Positions 12,762 through 24,375 of a stretch of DNA of 64,000 nt are shown here, piece by piece. The position numbers and the translations under genes are program-made. Below the pieces are notes generated by a model. That model was not told the origin of the DNA. It ran no database searches and saw nothing but the letters and a program-made list of their open reading frames with translations. Numbering within the stretch: the stretch's first letter is position 1; every line of letters starts with the position of its first letter. Source of the stretch: Kappaphycus alvarezii (Eukaryota; Rhodophyta; Florideophyceae; Gigartinales; Solieriaceae); contig NADL03000703.1 in NCBI GenBank assembly GCA_002205965.3, positions 372,001 to 436,000 on the forward strand, read 5' to 3'.

Positions 12762-13856
12762 ATGACTCCAGCCTTTGTCCCTCCCCTACCCTCCCCTCCC
12801 CGTCGTGCCCGCACCTACAACCCCCCTCTCACACATCGCCATCCCCGCACACTCACTCTCCCCATCACACCTCGTCTCCCTCCCCTCTCCCCTTCTTCCA
12901 TCCCACCCCAAACCTCCCCCCCACGCATGATAGCCGGCGCAGATACAGACCCCTCCCACACCTCGCTCACTCAAGCATTCATCAAGTTTACACGCCCACA
13001 CACCATCCGCGGCACCATCCTCGGTTCCGTCGCCGGTTGCGCTCGCGCACTCCTTGAATCCAACGCCTTTATCGACTGGGCACTTTTGCCTACCGCCTGT
13101 CTCGGCCTCTTGGCCCTTTTGCTTGGCAACGCTTTTATCGTCGGTATCAATCAGATTTATGACGTCCGCGTCGACAAGATCAACAAGCCCTTCTTGCCCC
13201 TCGCCGCGGGCGAAATGTCACCCCGGCTCGCATGGGCCATCGTCGTCTCCAGTGCCCTGTCCGGTCTGGCTATCGTTCGCCTTTGTTTCTCTCGTCTCAT
13301 TTTCGCACTCTACGCCTTTGGCATGTCCTTTGGTGCCCTTTATTCCGTCCCCCCGTTTCGTCTCAAGCGATACCCGGCCATGGCCGCCATTACCATTTCT
13401 TGTGTCCGTGGCTTTCTCATGAATTTTGGTGTCTACCATGCTACAAAGGCCGCCCTGGGGGTCCCGTTTGCATGGTCTCCCCCCATTACTTTTCTCGCCG
13501 TGTTTATGACCGTCTTCGCCTGCGTCATCGCCTTGTCAAAGGACCTGCCCGATATTCGTGGCGACCGCGCCGAGGGTGTGCCTACGTTTGCTACTAAAGT
13601 CGGTCCCAAACGCATGGTGCGCATCGTCGTCGCTTTACTTGGTGCTAATTACGTCGGTGCTGTACTAACAGCGCTCTTGGCTCCGACAGGCGCATTTCGA
13701 AGTCTTGTGTTGGGCCTAGGACATTTGTTCCTGGGTGCATGGCTCTGGCGCTATCAAACAACCATCGTCGCTGAAAGCCAGGACTCCATCAAGGCTTTCT
13801 ATCGCTTCATATGGAAGCTGTTTTATGCAGAATACCTCCTCTTCCCGTTTATATAA
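12762..13856 (+). CDS. Homogentisate prenyltransferase (UbiA family), plastid-targeted
   Basis: An intact, intronless 364-residue protein. It transfers a prenyl chain to homogentisate at the plastid membrane, the committed step of tocopherol (phytyl) or plastoquinone (solanesyl) synthesis. The first prenyl-diphosphate/Mg site is NQIYDVRVDKINKPFLPLAA from residue 130, with the NKP.LPLAAGE.S ending diagnostic of homogentisate-type enzymes. The second is KDLPDIRGD from residue 260. Hydrophobic helices surround both sites, and the end (FYRFIWKLFYAEYLLFPFI) matches the family. Residues 1-55 are Pro/Ser/Thr/Arg-rich and acid-poor, as in a transit peptide. The start sits in a good context (ACCATGA). 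It diverges from the SOUL gene and converges on the kinase gene. Whether it is the phytyl (VTE2-like) or solanesyl enzyme cannot be settled by eye. Confidence 0.9.
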   Translation: MTPAFVPPLPSPPRRARTYNPPLTHRHPRTLTLPITPRLPPLSPSSIPPQTSPPRMIAGADTDPSHTSLTQAFIKFTRPHTIRGTILGSVAGCARALLESNAFIDWALLPTACLGLLALLLGNAFIVGINQIYDVRVDKINKPFLPLAAGEMSPRLAWAIVVSSALSGLAIVRLCFSRLIFALYAFGMSFGALYSVPPFRLKRYPAMAAITISCVRGFLMNFGVYHATKAALGVPFAWSPPITFLAVFMTVFACVIALSKDLPDIRGDRAEGVPTFATKVGPKRMVRIVVALLGANYVGAVLTALLAPTGAFRSLVLGLGHLFLGAWLWRYQTTIVAESQDSIKAFYRFIWKLFYAEYLLFPFI

Positions 13857-14118
13857 AACAGCCAACCATTTTTCCGGTCTCATACCACCATCAAACAATA
13901 AACAACAGTGGACATACCAACCAATTGTGGCATCTCCTGAGGCATTCGAGAAACGGATCAGATTCTTGACACCTGACTAGGGTTCACTGAAACCACCTCA
14001 ACGCAACTTCAGGCCAATATTCGCCAATCCGAATCCCTGCTCTGCCAGGCCGCTTTCAACTTGCGTAGTTAGATCTAGTTCTTCCTTCTCTCAAACGGGG
14101 CGCATGACCTCTTCAATT
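13857..14118. other. Convergent 3' region between prenyltransferase and kinase genes
   Basis: A short spacer between two genes pointing toward each other. It probably holds both 3' UTRs. A run AACAATAAACAAC near 13895-13908 could act as a poly(A) signal for the prenyltransferase. Nothing else is seen. Confidence 0.35.
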
Positions 14119-16688
14119 TCATCGCCCGACGGAAAGCCACGGAAACCTTTTCCGATTACGCTGCTCACCCATTTCCAACATCACTGGCGGTCTTTCTGCG
14201 GTTGCACTTCCAACCACCGCCCTACGACCTCTTCCGACCAGCTTCCTGGCGTGACTTGACATCTTCCGCACAACCCCGCCCTCAATACGTGAAAGAGACC
14301 TTAGTGCCTTGCCGCTCCCCCCTTCAGAAGACACTGACTTTGCCACACGGGAAGGCCCGTAATGAGGCAAAGATTCCATTCGGGATGCCAATGGAGAGTG
14401 CGGAGTCTTTCGTGACGTGTTGGGACGATCTATTCGAGTCGAATATTTGTTCAACTCTCCGCTGCTCTCAAACGCCGGATCGATTGGCAATAATACCATA
14501 GAAGCCCCATTGTCATTTGGAAGGGTCTGAGGGTGTCGGGCAGACCCGCGTACAATGACACTCGAGCTTCTTTTCCGTTCTAGAGACGTATACCGTAGAG
14601 GTATGGGCGACCCTCGTGGATGTCCCTTTGCTGCCAACGACGCCGCGGCCAGTGGCGCAAGTCTCCTATCGCCATTGTCGTTAATGTCGTCGTCGCTACT
14701 GGACGACGAAAAGTTCCGACATAATCGACTTGCATCTCGTTCACCTGAATGCACTGGTCTTGAGATGGATGCAACCTCAATTTGCTCAACAGAGGCCCCA
14801 TCCAGCTCATCAGTCTCATTTTCATCTCGAGACATTTCCACCATTTTGTGAATACGATTCATAGCCTTGACCCCTTGAATGGCCGCACGCCATCTCTTCC
14901 TGTTTACAAAGGATTTGATGTTAGTCTGAGCAACTTCGAGAGCATTCTTTGTTGCTGCCTGGCAGTTATTCTTTAGCCAGTCATGCTCCAAAGCTTGCTG
15001 TGCAGTCATTCGGTTTGATGAATCTTTATCCAAAAGGTTTGTCAAACTGCTTTCCCTCTTCCGAGATGAGAACCCATTCCGACCCATCGAACTTGACAGG
15101 GTGATACTTAATCTTCTTTACCAGCTGCACAATGTCATTGTCATCAAACGGCGGATACCCCACAAGCATAATGTAAATAATCACGCCAAGTGACCAAAGG
15201 TCCGCTTCCGGCCCATAGGGTTGTCGCAATAGAACCTCTGGGGCAACGTACAAGGGAGTACCACACAGCGTTTTACACAAAGCCGAAGGATCTTCAGAGT
15301 AGTACGCGATCCCGAAATCGGTGAGCTTGACATCTGCGTCGTCGCCATCCGGTTCTAGGAAAACAAAGTTCTCCGGTTTGACGTCCCGATGGGTAAGATT
15401 TAAGCGATGACAGCAGGCTAGACTGGCTAGCATAGAAACAACAAGATTCGCCGCATCTCGCTCAGTGTAATGACCGCGCTCTGCAATACTCGCAAAAAGC
15501 TCGCCGCCGGATAAGAGCTCCATGACAAGGTAGACGTTTTCTGATCTTCACAAACCTCATACATCTCTACAATGTTGTCGTGGCCGCCTGCCATTTTGAG
15601 GAGACGGAAACTGAACACCTCCCTGCTGACCATTTTCTCGTTGTAAAGCTCCGGGTGCTTCTTTGAAATGATCTTGATTGCCGCTAACTCTGGCAAATCA
15701 TTATCCACGGATCGCTGATGGCCAGGCTCCATAGATCTGTTTTGGGCGATATGGACAACCGAGTAGCCGCCCTCCCCGATCTTTGCGCCTACATGCCATC
15801 TCTCCGATAAGGGGTTGGAGTTGTATAGATCACCACCCGCTATGGCAATTGCACTTTCTCCAAGGGCAAGCGGGGTTCATCTTTTCGTCGAAAAATTTTG
15901 AGTAATCGGCGTGGAGCTTGTTGGAATCGCCGTTCCCCAAGCTCTTCCATAGACTCATTTGGGTAATGAAAGAATTTGCAGCGGAGCCAATCTGTATTCC
16001 TGATGGTGGTCGACCATCCATGCATGCTTGGGAGCTGCGGGCAGAGTGGGAATGGCCGTCATCTTCCAGGGGTAAACTAGGGAGCTGGGAAGATTGACCA
16101 TAGCGGTAGCAGAGCGGCCCTTGGGCACCGAGCGTAGTCGCTTGGTGCTGGAATTTCTGTGGGCCCATTTGACTTCCAATTCCGCGTCGACGATGTCATC
16201 CTCGGAATCGACTTTACAATCTTCGACACCGTCTAAGCCGTCAACAGTGGTATCATCGTCATCACGGGAGAGAATGGCGGGACCAGGACGAGACCTACGT
16301 CGCGGAAAGTGGATGGTTGAATCGTTGTTTTGTGTGGATGGAGTAGTGACGAGATGATTTTCCAGGAGGTCGAGGGCATCGATAAGCCAATGTAATGTAC
16401 GTTCATTATAGGTAGCGGCCGGGGGTGGAGGTCCCGCATCGGGGGTATACCGGCAGCTTCAGAGACTCGACGCATGGCAGTGACGAGTTCCTCAAAGATA
16501 CGAGGGGAGTCGTTGGGAATAGAGGGTGAACGAAAGTCATTTCGGGCGTCGGGCTCTTCGGAATCTGCATCGGAGTTTGTGGGAGGAGGTAAAACGTTGG
16601 AAGCTGAAATAGCAGCAGCTTGGAGATAGGTAATGACTTGACGATGGCGTTTGGATGGAGGTCGATGAAGCGGGGGAGGAGATTCCAT
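14119..16688 (-). CDS. CaM-kinase-group Ser/Thr protein kinase (frame-broken by single-base shifts)
   Basis: The kinase domain is complete but spread over frames: glycine loop GEGGYSVV (about 15757-15782), lysine in LAAIKIIS, ELLSGGELF, catalytic HRDVKPEN (about 15370-15395), LTDFG (about 15310), GTPLYVAPE, DLWSLGVIIYIMLVGYPPFD, and RMTAQQALEHDWL. After it, FVNRKRWRAAIQGVKAMNRI (about 14900) resembles the autoinhibitory/calmodulin-binding helix of CaM kinases. There are no EF-hands, so it is not a CDPK. The long N-terminus (start MESPPPLHRPPSKRH at 16688) and the Ser/Arg-rich C-terminus look disordered. Frame shifts lie near 16448, 16068, 15872, 15538 and 15044. Each falls in a run of C, A or T, and adding or removing one base restores a family-typical reading, such as DQK.VYLVMELLSGG at 15538. 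No introns are needed. The expected length is about 850 residues. Confidence 0.75.
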
Positions 16689-16824
16689 GAGGAAGAAACG
16701 GAGGGAGGTGGCGTTTGGGGCTTGGGGCTGACGGGGCTGTTAGGGCAGCGAAAGGGGATTTTACCTTTTTGTGTGGGAGCGGTCGAAGGGGCCTGATGAA
16801 CGTGAATGGTTGAATACGGTAGCT

Positions 16825-17295
16825 GTTCACAGTACAGTACTGTACTCTGTATTGTATTGTACTGTACCTTGTTTAGCTCACAAGATGAGCGGCATAAGAG
16901 TACAGTACTGTATGCACCGCTGTTATGGCCTTTACTGTACGAGGTGCAAAATAAATTGGCTCCGTTTTGCTACAGTTCTGTACAGTACAGTACCCATTTT
17001 TGTAAGCAACTTGACAATGCGGTACGGTACAGTACAGTACACTGCATTGCTTTGTAATTACTGTAATAACTGTAATAATAACAGAAAGACATCGAAAGAG
17101 CCACCGCCTTACAGTACCATGCCATTATCTCTGGAACATTACAGTCCAGGGTGGGAGGCGTACAGCACCGTATAAATACTGTACTGTCAAATTCTTCACT
17201 CATTGATGCTGTACAAAATTAAATACTGTACTCCTTTTATTGTACAGTGGATATCCTGCAGTCTTTACACTACTGTACAGCACTGTATAAGTCGT
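16825..17295. repeat. Cluster of TACTGTACAGTA-type palindromes
   Basis: The self-complementary words GTACTGTA and TACAGTAC recur more than ten times within 470 bp, separated by unrelated sequence rather than as a regular tandem array. The cluster begins about 140 bp upstream of the kinase start, so it overlaps that gene's likely promoter. Open frames here are by-products of the repeat. Confidence 0.7.
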
Positions 17296-19617
17296 CCAGT
17301 TGTGCTTGGCCTTCCCTCACTTTTGTTCATCTTTAACGCATTTCCCAGTGCTTCAGCAGGCAGTGTCAAAGTGACCGTTGAAACCGGAAACCCGTGAATT
17401 TATTCTTCAATCTGCTCTCGTCTCGGCAGTGAATCTGCCGTTAGAAAATCAAATTTACCGTTAAAGTTGACATGACATTTGGGATCCATCATGCAGAATC
17501 CGCTCTCCACTAGCCTGGTAGAGTATGTGAGTAATTTAGTCGGCGCTGTGGGAATAAACTCCAACTTTATACGCCACACACAACACACCTCTGGACGGCA
17601 GAGCTGTGTGACAAGCAAGCCACGTACGCACGAGAGCGAATCTTGTATCACCAAACCTGACCATAGCATATATCGATCAGATAAATGATTTCATGATTCC
17701 AACCAATACTCCCTATCGAAAATAAACGATTCATTCGCGACAAAACGAGTTTGCAATAAAATGTGTCTCGGCTGTGCCGTAACATGAGTGTTCAGCTCTT
17801 TGCGATCAGAATACCACTTGTGTAAAGTATTCGATGCAGAGTGATATCGCGTCAAACTCGAATTTTTATAGATATTCCTGTTTCTACTCTAGCAAAGGAA
17901 CGGAACGGCTCATGATACAGTATTGCTAACTCGTAACACATTCAACATGAAATTCATGTATCAGAAATAGGCTAGCCCAAATCGTATTTTTGGATGTTCA
18001 CATTTACACGACGAGCTTCAATCATTTCAAAAAGCGCAGGTATTACTGTATGAAATAATGTAAAATTACCACACTTGACAACCGTGAACGCGTGATGACA
18101 TGCCTTTATTTCCATGGAGCACCTTTTCCTGATTTTTAATTCACGTTCCCCCGTTTTCATAAGTTATCTGGCATCAGTTGGCGCAGCCTGTGCAAGGGGC
18201 TGCACCCAGCCGTTGCCGAGTGCACCAGCCTTTTCAATTTTGTATGTTATTATAACACTAGGAGGGGACAGACTCTGTCAATATGGTGTATTAAAATAGC
18301 TTGTCGTGGGTTGTCAGCGAGAGAAATGAGCTACAAAATTTTTTTTTGCGTTTAAGGGCAGCATCGCGGATCAACCAAACGTCTGAAAATTCTTGTGTAC
18401 ACTGTATGTTTTCATCGTTTTCTCTCCAAATTTAATAAAAATTCTCAACTATTGAAAAAGCTACGCAGTTTTCAAGTAGACCGTTATAAGGGGAATACTG
18501 TACTATAGCATCGCTACAATTATTTGCTATTATTTTACTGTAATATACAAAAACATTATACAATCGGTATGCAATAATTTTTCATACAATATTGACTTTA
18601 CTATATTGACCTAAAGGTCATGGTATGATGAGATTTCTTGAAAATGGAACTCGCCGCGATACATTTCCAATTTAAATCAATAAATTCAAATAGATCCATC
18701 CACATCCATGACACGTATTTCGACCTGGCAGGATAATCCGAGATTTGATCCACTCCAGCACCCTCAACGCTTGCAGATAGTACTCTCTCCGTACACTTTC
18801 CCCAGATCAGAATAGCTTGCAGCGCATACCATATAAACTCTTTTAATTTTGGCGTGCCCTTCATTCAAGGCAAAATGGAATTTCCTTCCACTGCCTAGAA
18901 AATAATTACACGTCAAAAAAGTGCTGTGCGTGTAATCCTAATGACTGATAGTCTTTAAACCAGGCAATATCAATAATTCTAAGCTTGGCAATCAACAGCT
19001 AGTATTCAATGAGCACCTGGAAACCAGATATCTTTTGATTAAGCAGCGCTTGTGGACTCGATTAAAGTTACTGCAATTTTATATCTGTCATATTCTTTTT
19101 GCAAGTGCGTTGTCTGCGTGAGATCGGGTACTGAAAATACTCGTTATGACAAACACCGCCACAAGTAAATCATATCGCCATGTTTCATGGTCAAAAAATC
19201 CAGACCACCTGGCGCTATTCCATGGCAACTACGAAAACAAGCAAAATAAGTCTCAATACGCTGTATACCACCATCCAGCGTAAAAATTGTAGCGCGCAAC
19301 TGTTCGAAATGACAGTCTGCAGCAAGATTCACGAAAACCTCAGGCAATTTTTTTGTAATAAAAAATCATTTTACTTGCATTGAAACAAATTGTTCAGTCT
19401 AAATCTCTTAAATGCAGCAAAATCAGGCTTCTCAATTTCATTCAACCAGCACCGCATCTCACTTCAAATAACGCGCAATTCTCTAAAAATAAAACTTGTC
19501 ATCGTTTTCCATACCTCGTCCTCATCACGTTTCTTCTGTATGCCTTTGAGAGGGGTAAGAAAACCTATCAGATCCCCGTCACTGATTAGTCATTCTCTAT
19601 CACCGATTGAGTTCTAA
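17296..19617. other. Intergenic DNA, no gene seen
   Basis: AT content rises here. I find no reading frame with a recognisable domain and no RNA gene I can support. The right end should contain the promoter of the zinc-finger gene. Confidence 0.4.
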
Positions 19618-20707
19618 ATGAACTCAGGGTACCAGACAAAACACTCGGAACAACCGCCAAGGAAAGGCAGATTGTCATTTCTCCTCAACCATGATGACGA
19701 TGACATCCGACTTCCTCAATCTCCACATCGATCGTTCCAAGGACAATACTTTCGGAGAGAAGTTGAGGAACGCTCTCAAGGAAGGGATATTGTGAACAAG
19801 GAACCCGCAATCCATATATGCGTCCACAAATTGACCCATAGGTACTGGCAACCTGCTCAAGGGAGTCACGTAGCAGGTCAGTCCGAAGGGTCTGCTCAAA
19901 ATTCTCTTCAGCAAAGTAATGAAAGCCGTGGTTCGGACAAACGCGGGGTTCGAAAGAAGCGTCAGAGAAAGTTCATATGCGATACTTGCGGGTTCGGTTT
20001 CTATACCAACTCCGATCTTCAAAAGGTTTGAGACCGCTTTTCACCGTTCTCGTCAGCTACTTTGAAAATGAGTTGCGCATATCTTGTTTCACTGACTGTT
20101 ATCTCAATCCTCTACCTGTCACATTATATCTTACAAAAATGAAGCATGTGAGCTCAGTCCATCTGCTACTAAGGCCATACAAATGTCCAGTGTGCGATAA
20201 GAGGTTTGGAGAACGGTCAAACGCTACCAAGCAGTAAGTTCCTGTCGAGGCGCTGAAGTGCAATGTTTCTTGGCTCTGCAGACTGCATTTACCAAATGTT
20301 GACTAACCTGCTGATTTTGCGAAATGACCAAAGCTTTAAGAGTGTTCATGAAAAACAGAAGAATGCAGGTAAGGTCACTACGATTGCAACCATCCTTTCT
20401 TATCTTTTGAAGCAGTAATGTTACTAACATATGCAAACTGGCAAACAACTTCAAATTACGGTATGAAAATCTAGCGTGTGACCAATGCGACAAAGTTTTC
20501 GGCTTTAGGGACGGCCTAGTCCGACATGTCAGACTTGTCCATGAGAACGTGCGCAACTTTCATTGTCAGTACCCAGGGTGCGGACAATCCTTCAAGCAAA
20601 GTGCGCATCTCAAGAAACACGAGCTCGTTCACACCAGAGGTCGCTCCAGCCGTCGTGGCAGCAATGGATGGGGAAATTACGGAGCTTCATCCTCGGCCCG
20701 CAAATGA
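19618..20707 (+). CDS. Four-finger C2H2 zinc-finger protein, TFIIIA-like, with three introns
   Basis: Exons are 19618-20025, 20145-20233, 20334-20368 and 20475-20707 (765 nt, 254 residues). All junctions are GT-AG and keep frame. Introns are 119, 100 and 106 bp, with branch-like GACTAAC and TTACTAAC in introns 2 and 3. The splicing is confirmed by the fingers it creates. Finger 1 is CDTCGFGFYTNSDLQK+HVSSVH across intron 1. Finger 2 is CPVCDKRFGERSNATK+HFKSVH, whose first His codon is split by intron 2. Finger 3 is CDQCDKVFGFRDGLVRHVRLVH after intron 3, which falls in the linker. Finger 4 is CQYPGCGQSFKQSAHLKKHE plus LVH. All have C-X2/4-C-X12-H-X3/4-H spacing and linkers of usual length. A TAA directly precedes the ATG in frame. 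The N-terminal 110 residues are polar and disordered, ending in a basic patch (KRGVRKKRQRK) that could be a nuclear signal. Probably a DNA- or RNA-binding nuclear factor; targets are unknown. Intron 1's donor (GTTTGA) is the weakest point. Confidence 0.85.
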
Positions 20708-21219
20708 TATCAGCCTACCATCTAGGAGCCACTGCTTGACTGTTGGTACCATTATCAACAAAGTTTCTTCATCCCGATGAGCCACGTACACATCGAAAAG
20801 ACGTGATCTCATCAGAACCTTCGACCTTTTGTGACTACAAACTATGCAAACTTGTCGGACATCTTCTGCCCAGAGTGATTTCTCTGATAATTAATGTTAG
20901 AGTCAACTCGCCACGTCTTGGTCCGGTTGCTTCTGTTATTACACTTTGTTCTACTAGTTCCTTCCACAAAGTGCAGGAACTTTCGATTAGCGAGCAATAT
21001 CATTCTTCACTCCGTGGACGAATTATTGTAAAACTTAGACTGGTCATTTTATTCAGGGGGTGCATAGTACTCGACTGTCATGCCCTCGCCTATCCAACTA
21101 TCGAGGCAAACCTTCGATTACTCGCTATATAAAGTTTGCTTCGAGGTACCAACATTTGGGAAGAGAAAGGGAATCCGTCACGTACAGACCCCTACAGTTT
21201 GCGGACCTGATTTGGCCCT

Positions 21220-21720
21220 GCAATGCCCGTCAAGAGTAAAGACGCGGGAAAGTTCAAGTGCACGCCTCAGTCTTACCGGCCGTTCGACCGGTCGTACTCA
21301 CAAGAAAAGTAAGAGTAGACATTCTCTCCTCACATACCAGAATCTCAAGGGAGGGCTCCAATGTCAGCGCGACATGGGACTTGCTTAACGCAGAGAATAC
21401 CAGTTACGACTGGTAGAACTTGTGACTTTGACGTGTGTACCTGCTACAAAACGCATGTGTTATTGGATGGAATCTAGAATATGTGTTGCGACGGTTCATG
21501 TCTCAGAATATATTGCAGAGAAGTTTGCATTCAAAGGGAAGATCACTGCAAACGATTGCGCTTCGGGAAGCTCTTAACCACAAAACAATGTGGAATGCAT
21601 ATCCTAGTAAGTCCTTTCTCCAAACCATAATAAAGATTTCTGAGCGAAAGTATTACCGAGAGCACCGCCGATGAGCTCGAGGCATTTTGGACGTAATTTT
21701 TGGGGCTTTGTGTCAGTATT
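21220..21720 (+). pseudogene. Possible decayed C2H2 zinc-finger copy
   Basis: At 21230-21308 a frame reads GKFKCTPQSYRPFDRSYSQE. This has finger spacing (F in place, 12 residues after the second ligand), but Ser replaces the second Cys, and a GTAAGA donor-like site follows where the first His would be. That is close to where intron 1 cuts finger 1 of the intact gene upstream. Near 21510-21560, EKFAFKGKITAND has the F-X5-I-X2 spacing, with Asn in the His position. No continuous frame joins these pieces. It may be a degraded tandem relative of the intact gene; chance similarity is possible. Confidence 0.3.
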
Positions 21721-24000
21721 ATGCGACTACATGGGGAAAGTTGCGTAGGATTGGAGAGAATTGAGTAGCCATCAGTTCGGTTATACTCTTTAAAGTCTCT
21801 GAATAAATTTGAAAGGTAACACAGCTAAAAAATGTATGAGCTGCTGATGTTTGGGAGACATTTCTGTTGCTTCGAGGCTTGAAAAGAAGATAAAGTTAAA
21901 AATGACCATTTTACAATAAAGATGCGGACTCGAATCTAGACCGGACCAATCTAGTTACTTTACTCAATTGCTCTGCTCTGGTTGCAACTTTCAACGCTGA
22001 CTAGGTAAGGAGCCCATTGCGGGCTACCGGCCACTGTAGGCTCTCAAAGACATACCTCTACAACGAAAAACAATCAGTGCTTCTATTTTACTGCTTAAAC
22101 TATTCCTTGACGAAAATGGGGTCCATCAGCGGTCTTCCGATAGATTGCTCGTGACTCGAGCAAGAGATGGAAAGCTCTCAGCGGCAGGAACAATTTAAAG
22201 TTGATCATACGGTACTCAGAAATAGGAGTACTGGCCAGCATTAAGAACCGCAGGAACTATATAAATTTGTGTCTTATCCCAGGAATGAAACAGTCGCCTG
22301 GAAATCAATGTGCCTTTCAAAGACATCGTAAGTCAAAGATCATCTTGCTTTGCCGAGCGCCAGGAGAGTTTGGCCGTAGTATTATTCCACTCTCGACAAC
22401 CCAGGTCAGAAGCAACGCCGTTAACTTGTTAACGTGATTTTCGTTCCCCTATGGCGTGAAATCTTTGCGAAAATGACACTTGCAGTTTGTAAGCATCGCT
22501 AGGGATCATCTTGAGACTATACTCATGAGACACCTTGCCTATTGACAAAATGGCAATAATCAGAAAAAACGCCCAGGTCGAATGAACGAATACAAGGTAC
22601 TATTATTTTTACAGAAAAGTTTACAAACTCAGAGATCACGACCCCGAGACGGGTTGATTTTGAAACCCCGAGTAGTTCGACAAATTCTAAGAGTCTTCGT
22701 CTCTCTTGCAATCACTCGCAGTGTAATTTCTCCAGCATAAGTCGAATTTTAAGTAAAAAATGTTCCACAGTGCAAACTTCCACATCCGAATCCTGTAAGG
22801 TAAGTGGAGCCTGGGAAAACCTTTTTGAAAATTTTAGAGCTATAACAGCGGTAGATGTTGTCACGCACAGCCAAAATGGAGGTTGCTAGGAAGTGACTGA
22901 GTTTATTGCCTAATGTATCTTAAGCTAGTTCTGGAAACATTGCCCTTGATCATGCTGCATTTCGCAATGCGCGTACCTAGCCGTACTCATTCTGACATGT
23001 AGGTTGTGGTTGTTATACGGAGCTGATAACATTCGTAACGACCTAGCAGGAACAGTAAATATGTGTCAGCTGGAAGGGGATTGGAATCTTTTTTTTGCAT
23101 CCAACGTAGGTTTCAGACTTAGTACCTAGTAAAGCTATGTCTCCTGGGTTCAATTTATGAAGGACAAAAATACGGTTACCACAGAAACCAACCGTTGCTG
23201 GTGAATCTGCATTTGTTTTAATCGTCGACCAAGAACGGGCATCAATCACTGCGGTGCCGTCACGTGATTATATTTCCAAGAAATGAAACAATTACTGTTC
23301 ACAGGTGGGTAAGTATAGGTAGTTTAATACTTGGAAAGTAGGGTCATTACCTAAAGAATTAAGCATCGCGGATGGAAGCTTACAGAAGGTAGATCAGCAG
23401 GGCGCGCAGATCACCCAGGAGAATGGCTGGAGACCAGCCATCAGGCATGCAGAATTGGACAATGATACCGCTACAGCGTGCTGTGCACTGTTTACAGGGC
23501 TCAGGAAAGTATGAAAGGATGTGGCTTGAAACTGAACGGGGGCACCGCGAGGCGCTGCTAAAGAGAAGACCATTAGTGACACGAGAGGTGTTGACAAATG
23601 AACGAGAGATTTAAGACGGACCGGACCAAAAGGAAAGGGAGAAAAGGGGAGGCGCTTACTTTGTCGTTTGAAATTAACACAGAGTAACCCTGGCGATGTC
23701 CTGTAATGAAGGGCTGATGACGAAGTAACTTTCTGATGCTAATGCTAATGTTGATATTGGTGCTCACAGTAATGGAATTCAAAATGCGCTGTAGAATTAT
23801 TGAAACACCTCTGTTAAACAAGGCCTTCCTCACAAACTGCCCTAGTTGTCAGCCTTCCGAGCTCCCACAAAAATGCACCCCTATTTCCCCCTTGAGCTCC
23901 ATACGCATCATGACAAACTATCCAAATCATCTACTTAACAGTTTTAGACCTTTTGCGTACTGGGTTATTAAATAATCAAATGATCTAATGACAAACAAAA
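21721..24000. other. Intergenic DNA, no gene seen
   Basis: AT-rich sequence with only short frames, none with a recognisable domain. No RNA gene or clear repeat was found. Confidence 0.4.
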
Positions 24001-24375
24001 TACCAAATACTGTACAGTACTGTAAGAAGGCAGAATAGTCTCCCTTTTCTATAATCAGTCACCCCATGGGCCAATTTACATAGCCTGTAAAATTCAGCAA
24101 TAATTTTAGAACAAACGCAATACTGTACAGTACAGTACATAAATAAAATCATTTTTTGTCCAGTGATACGCAGTAAGCAATACTGCAGTATACTGTACTG
24201 TACTGTTCTGTACACTCAACTTGATCAATGCAAATCGGTTTACTACAAACATTCATGGTACTATGTACAGTATCTACGTACTGTACATTAGCTCATCATA
24301 TTCCGTATTTCCGGCTGTACAGTACAGTACAGTACTGTATACCAACGGATACACCGTTTGATGCAATACTGTAGA
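24001..24375. repeat. Second cluster of TACTGTACAGTA-type palindromes
   Basis: ACTGTACAGTACTGTA and related words occur at about 24008, 24121, 24185-24212, 24265-24290 and 24315-24340. As in the first cluster, non-repeat sequence separates them. Confidence 0.7.

Noticed and set aside
12403-13057. Pro/His-rich plus-strand frames overlapping the prenyltransferase start
   Set aside because: They are out-of-frame readings of the C-rich leader and coding sequence; the prenyltransferase frame is clearly the real one.
14119-16688. Reading the kinase as a plant-type calcium-dependent protein kinase (CDPK)
   Set aside because: No EF-hand loops follow the catalytic domain; a single basic calmodulin-binding-like helix does.
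16771-17203. Tyr/Val/Leu-rich open frames on both strands
   Set aside because: They are translations of the TACTGTACAGTA repeat cluster, not genes.
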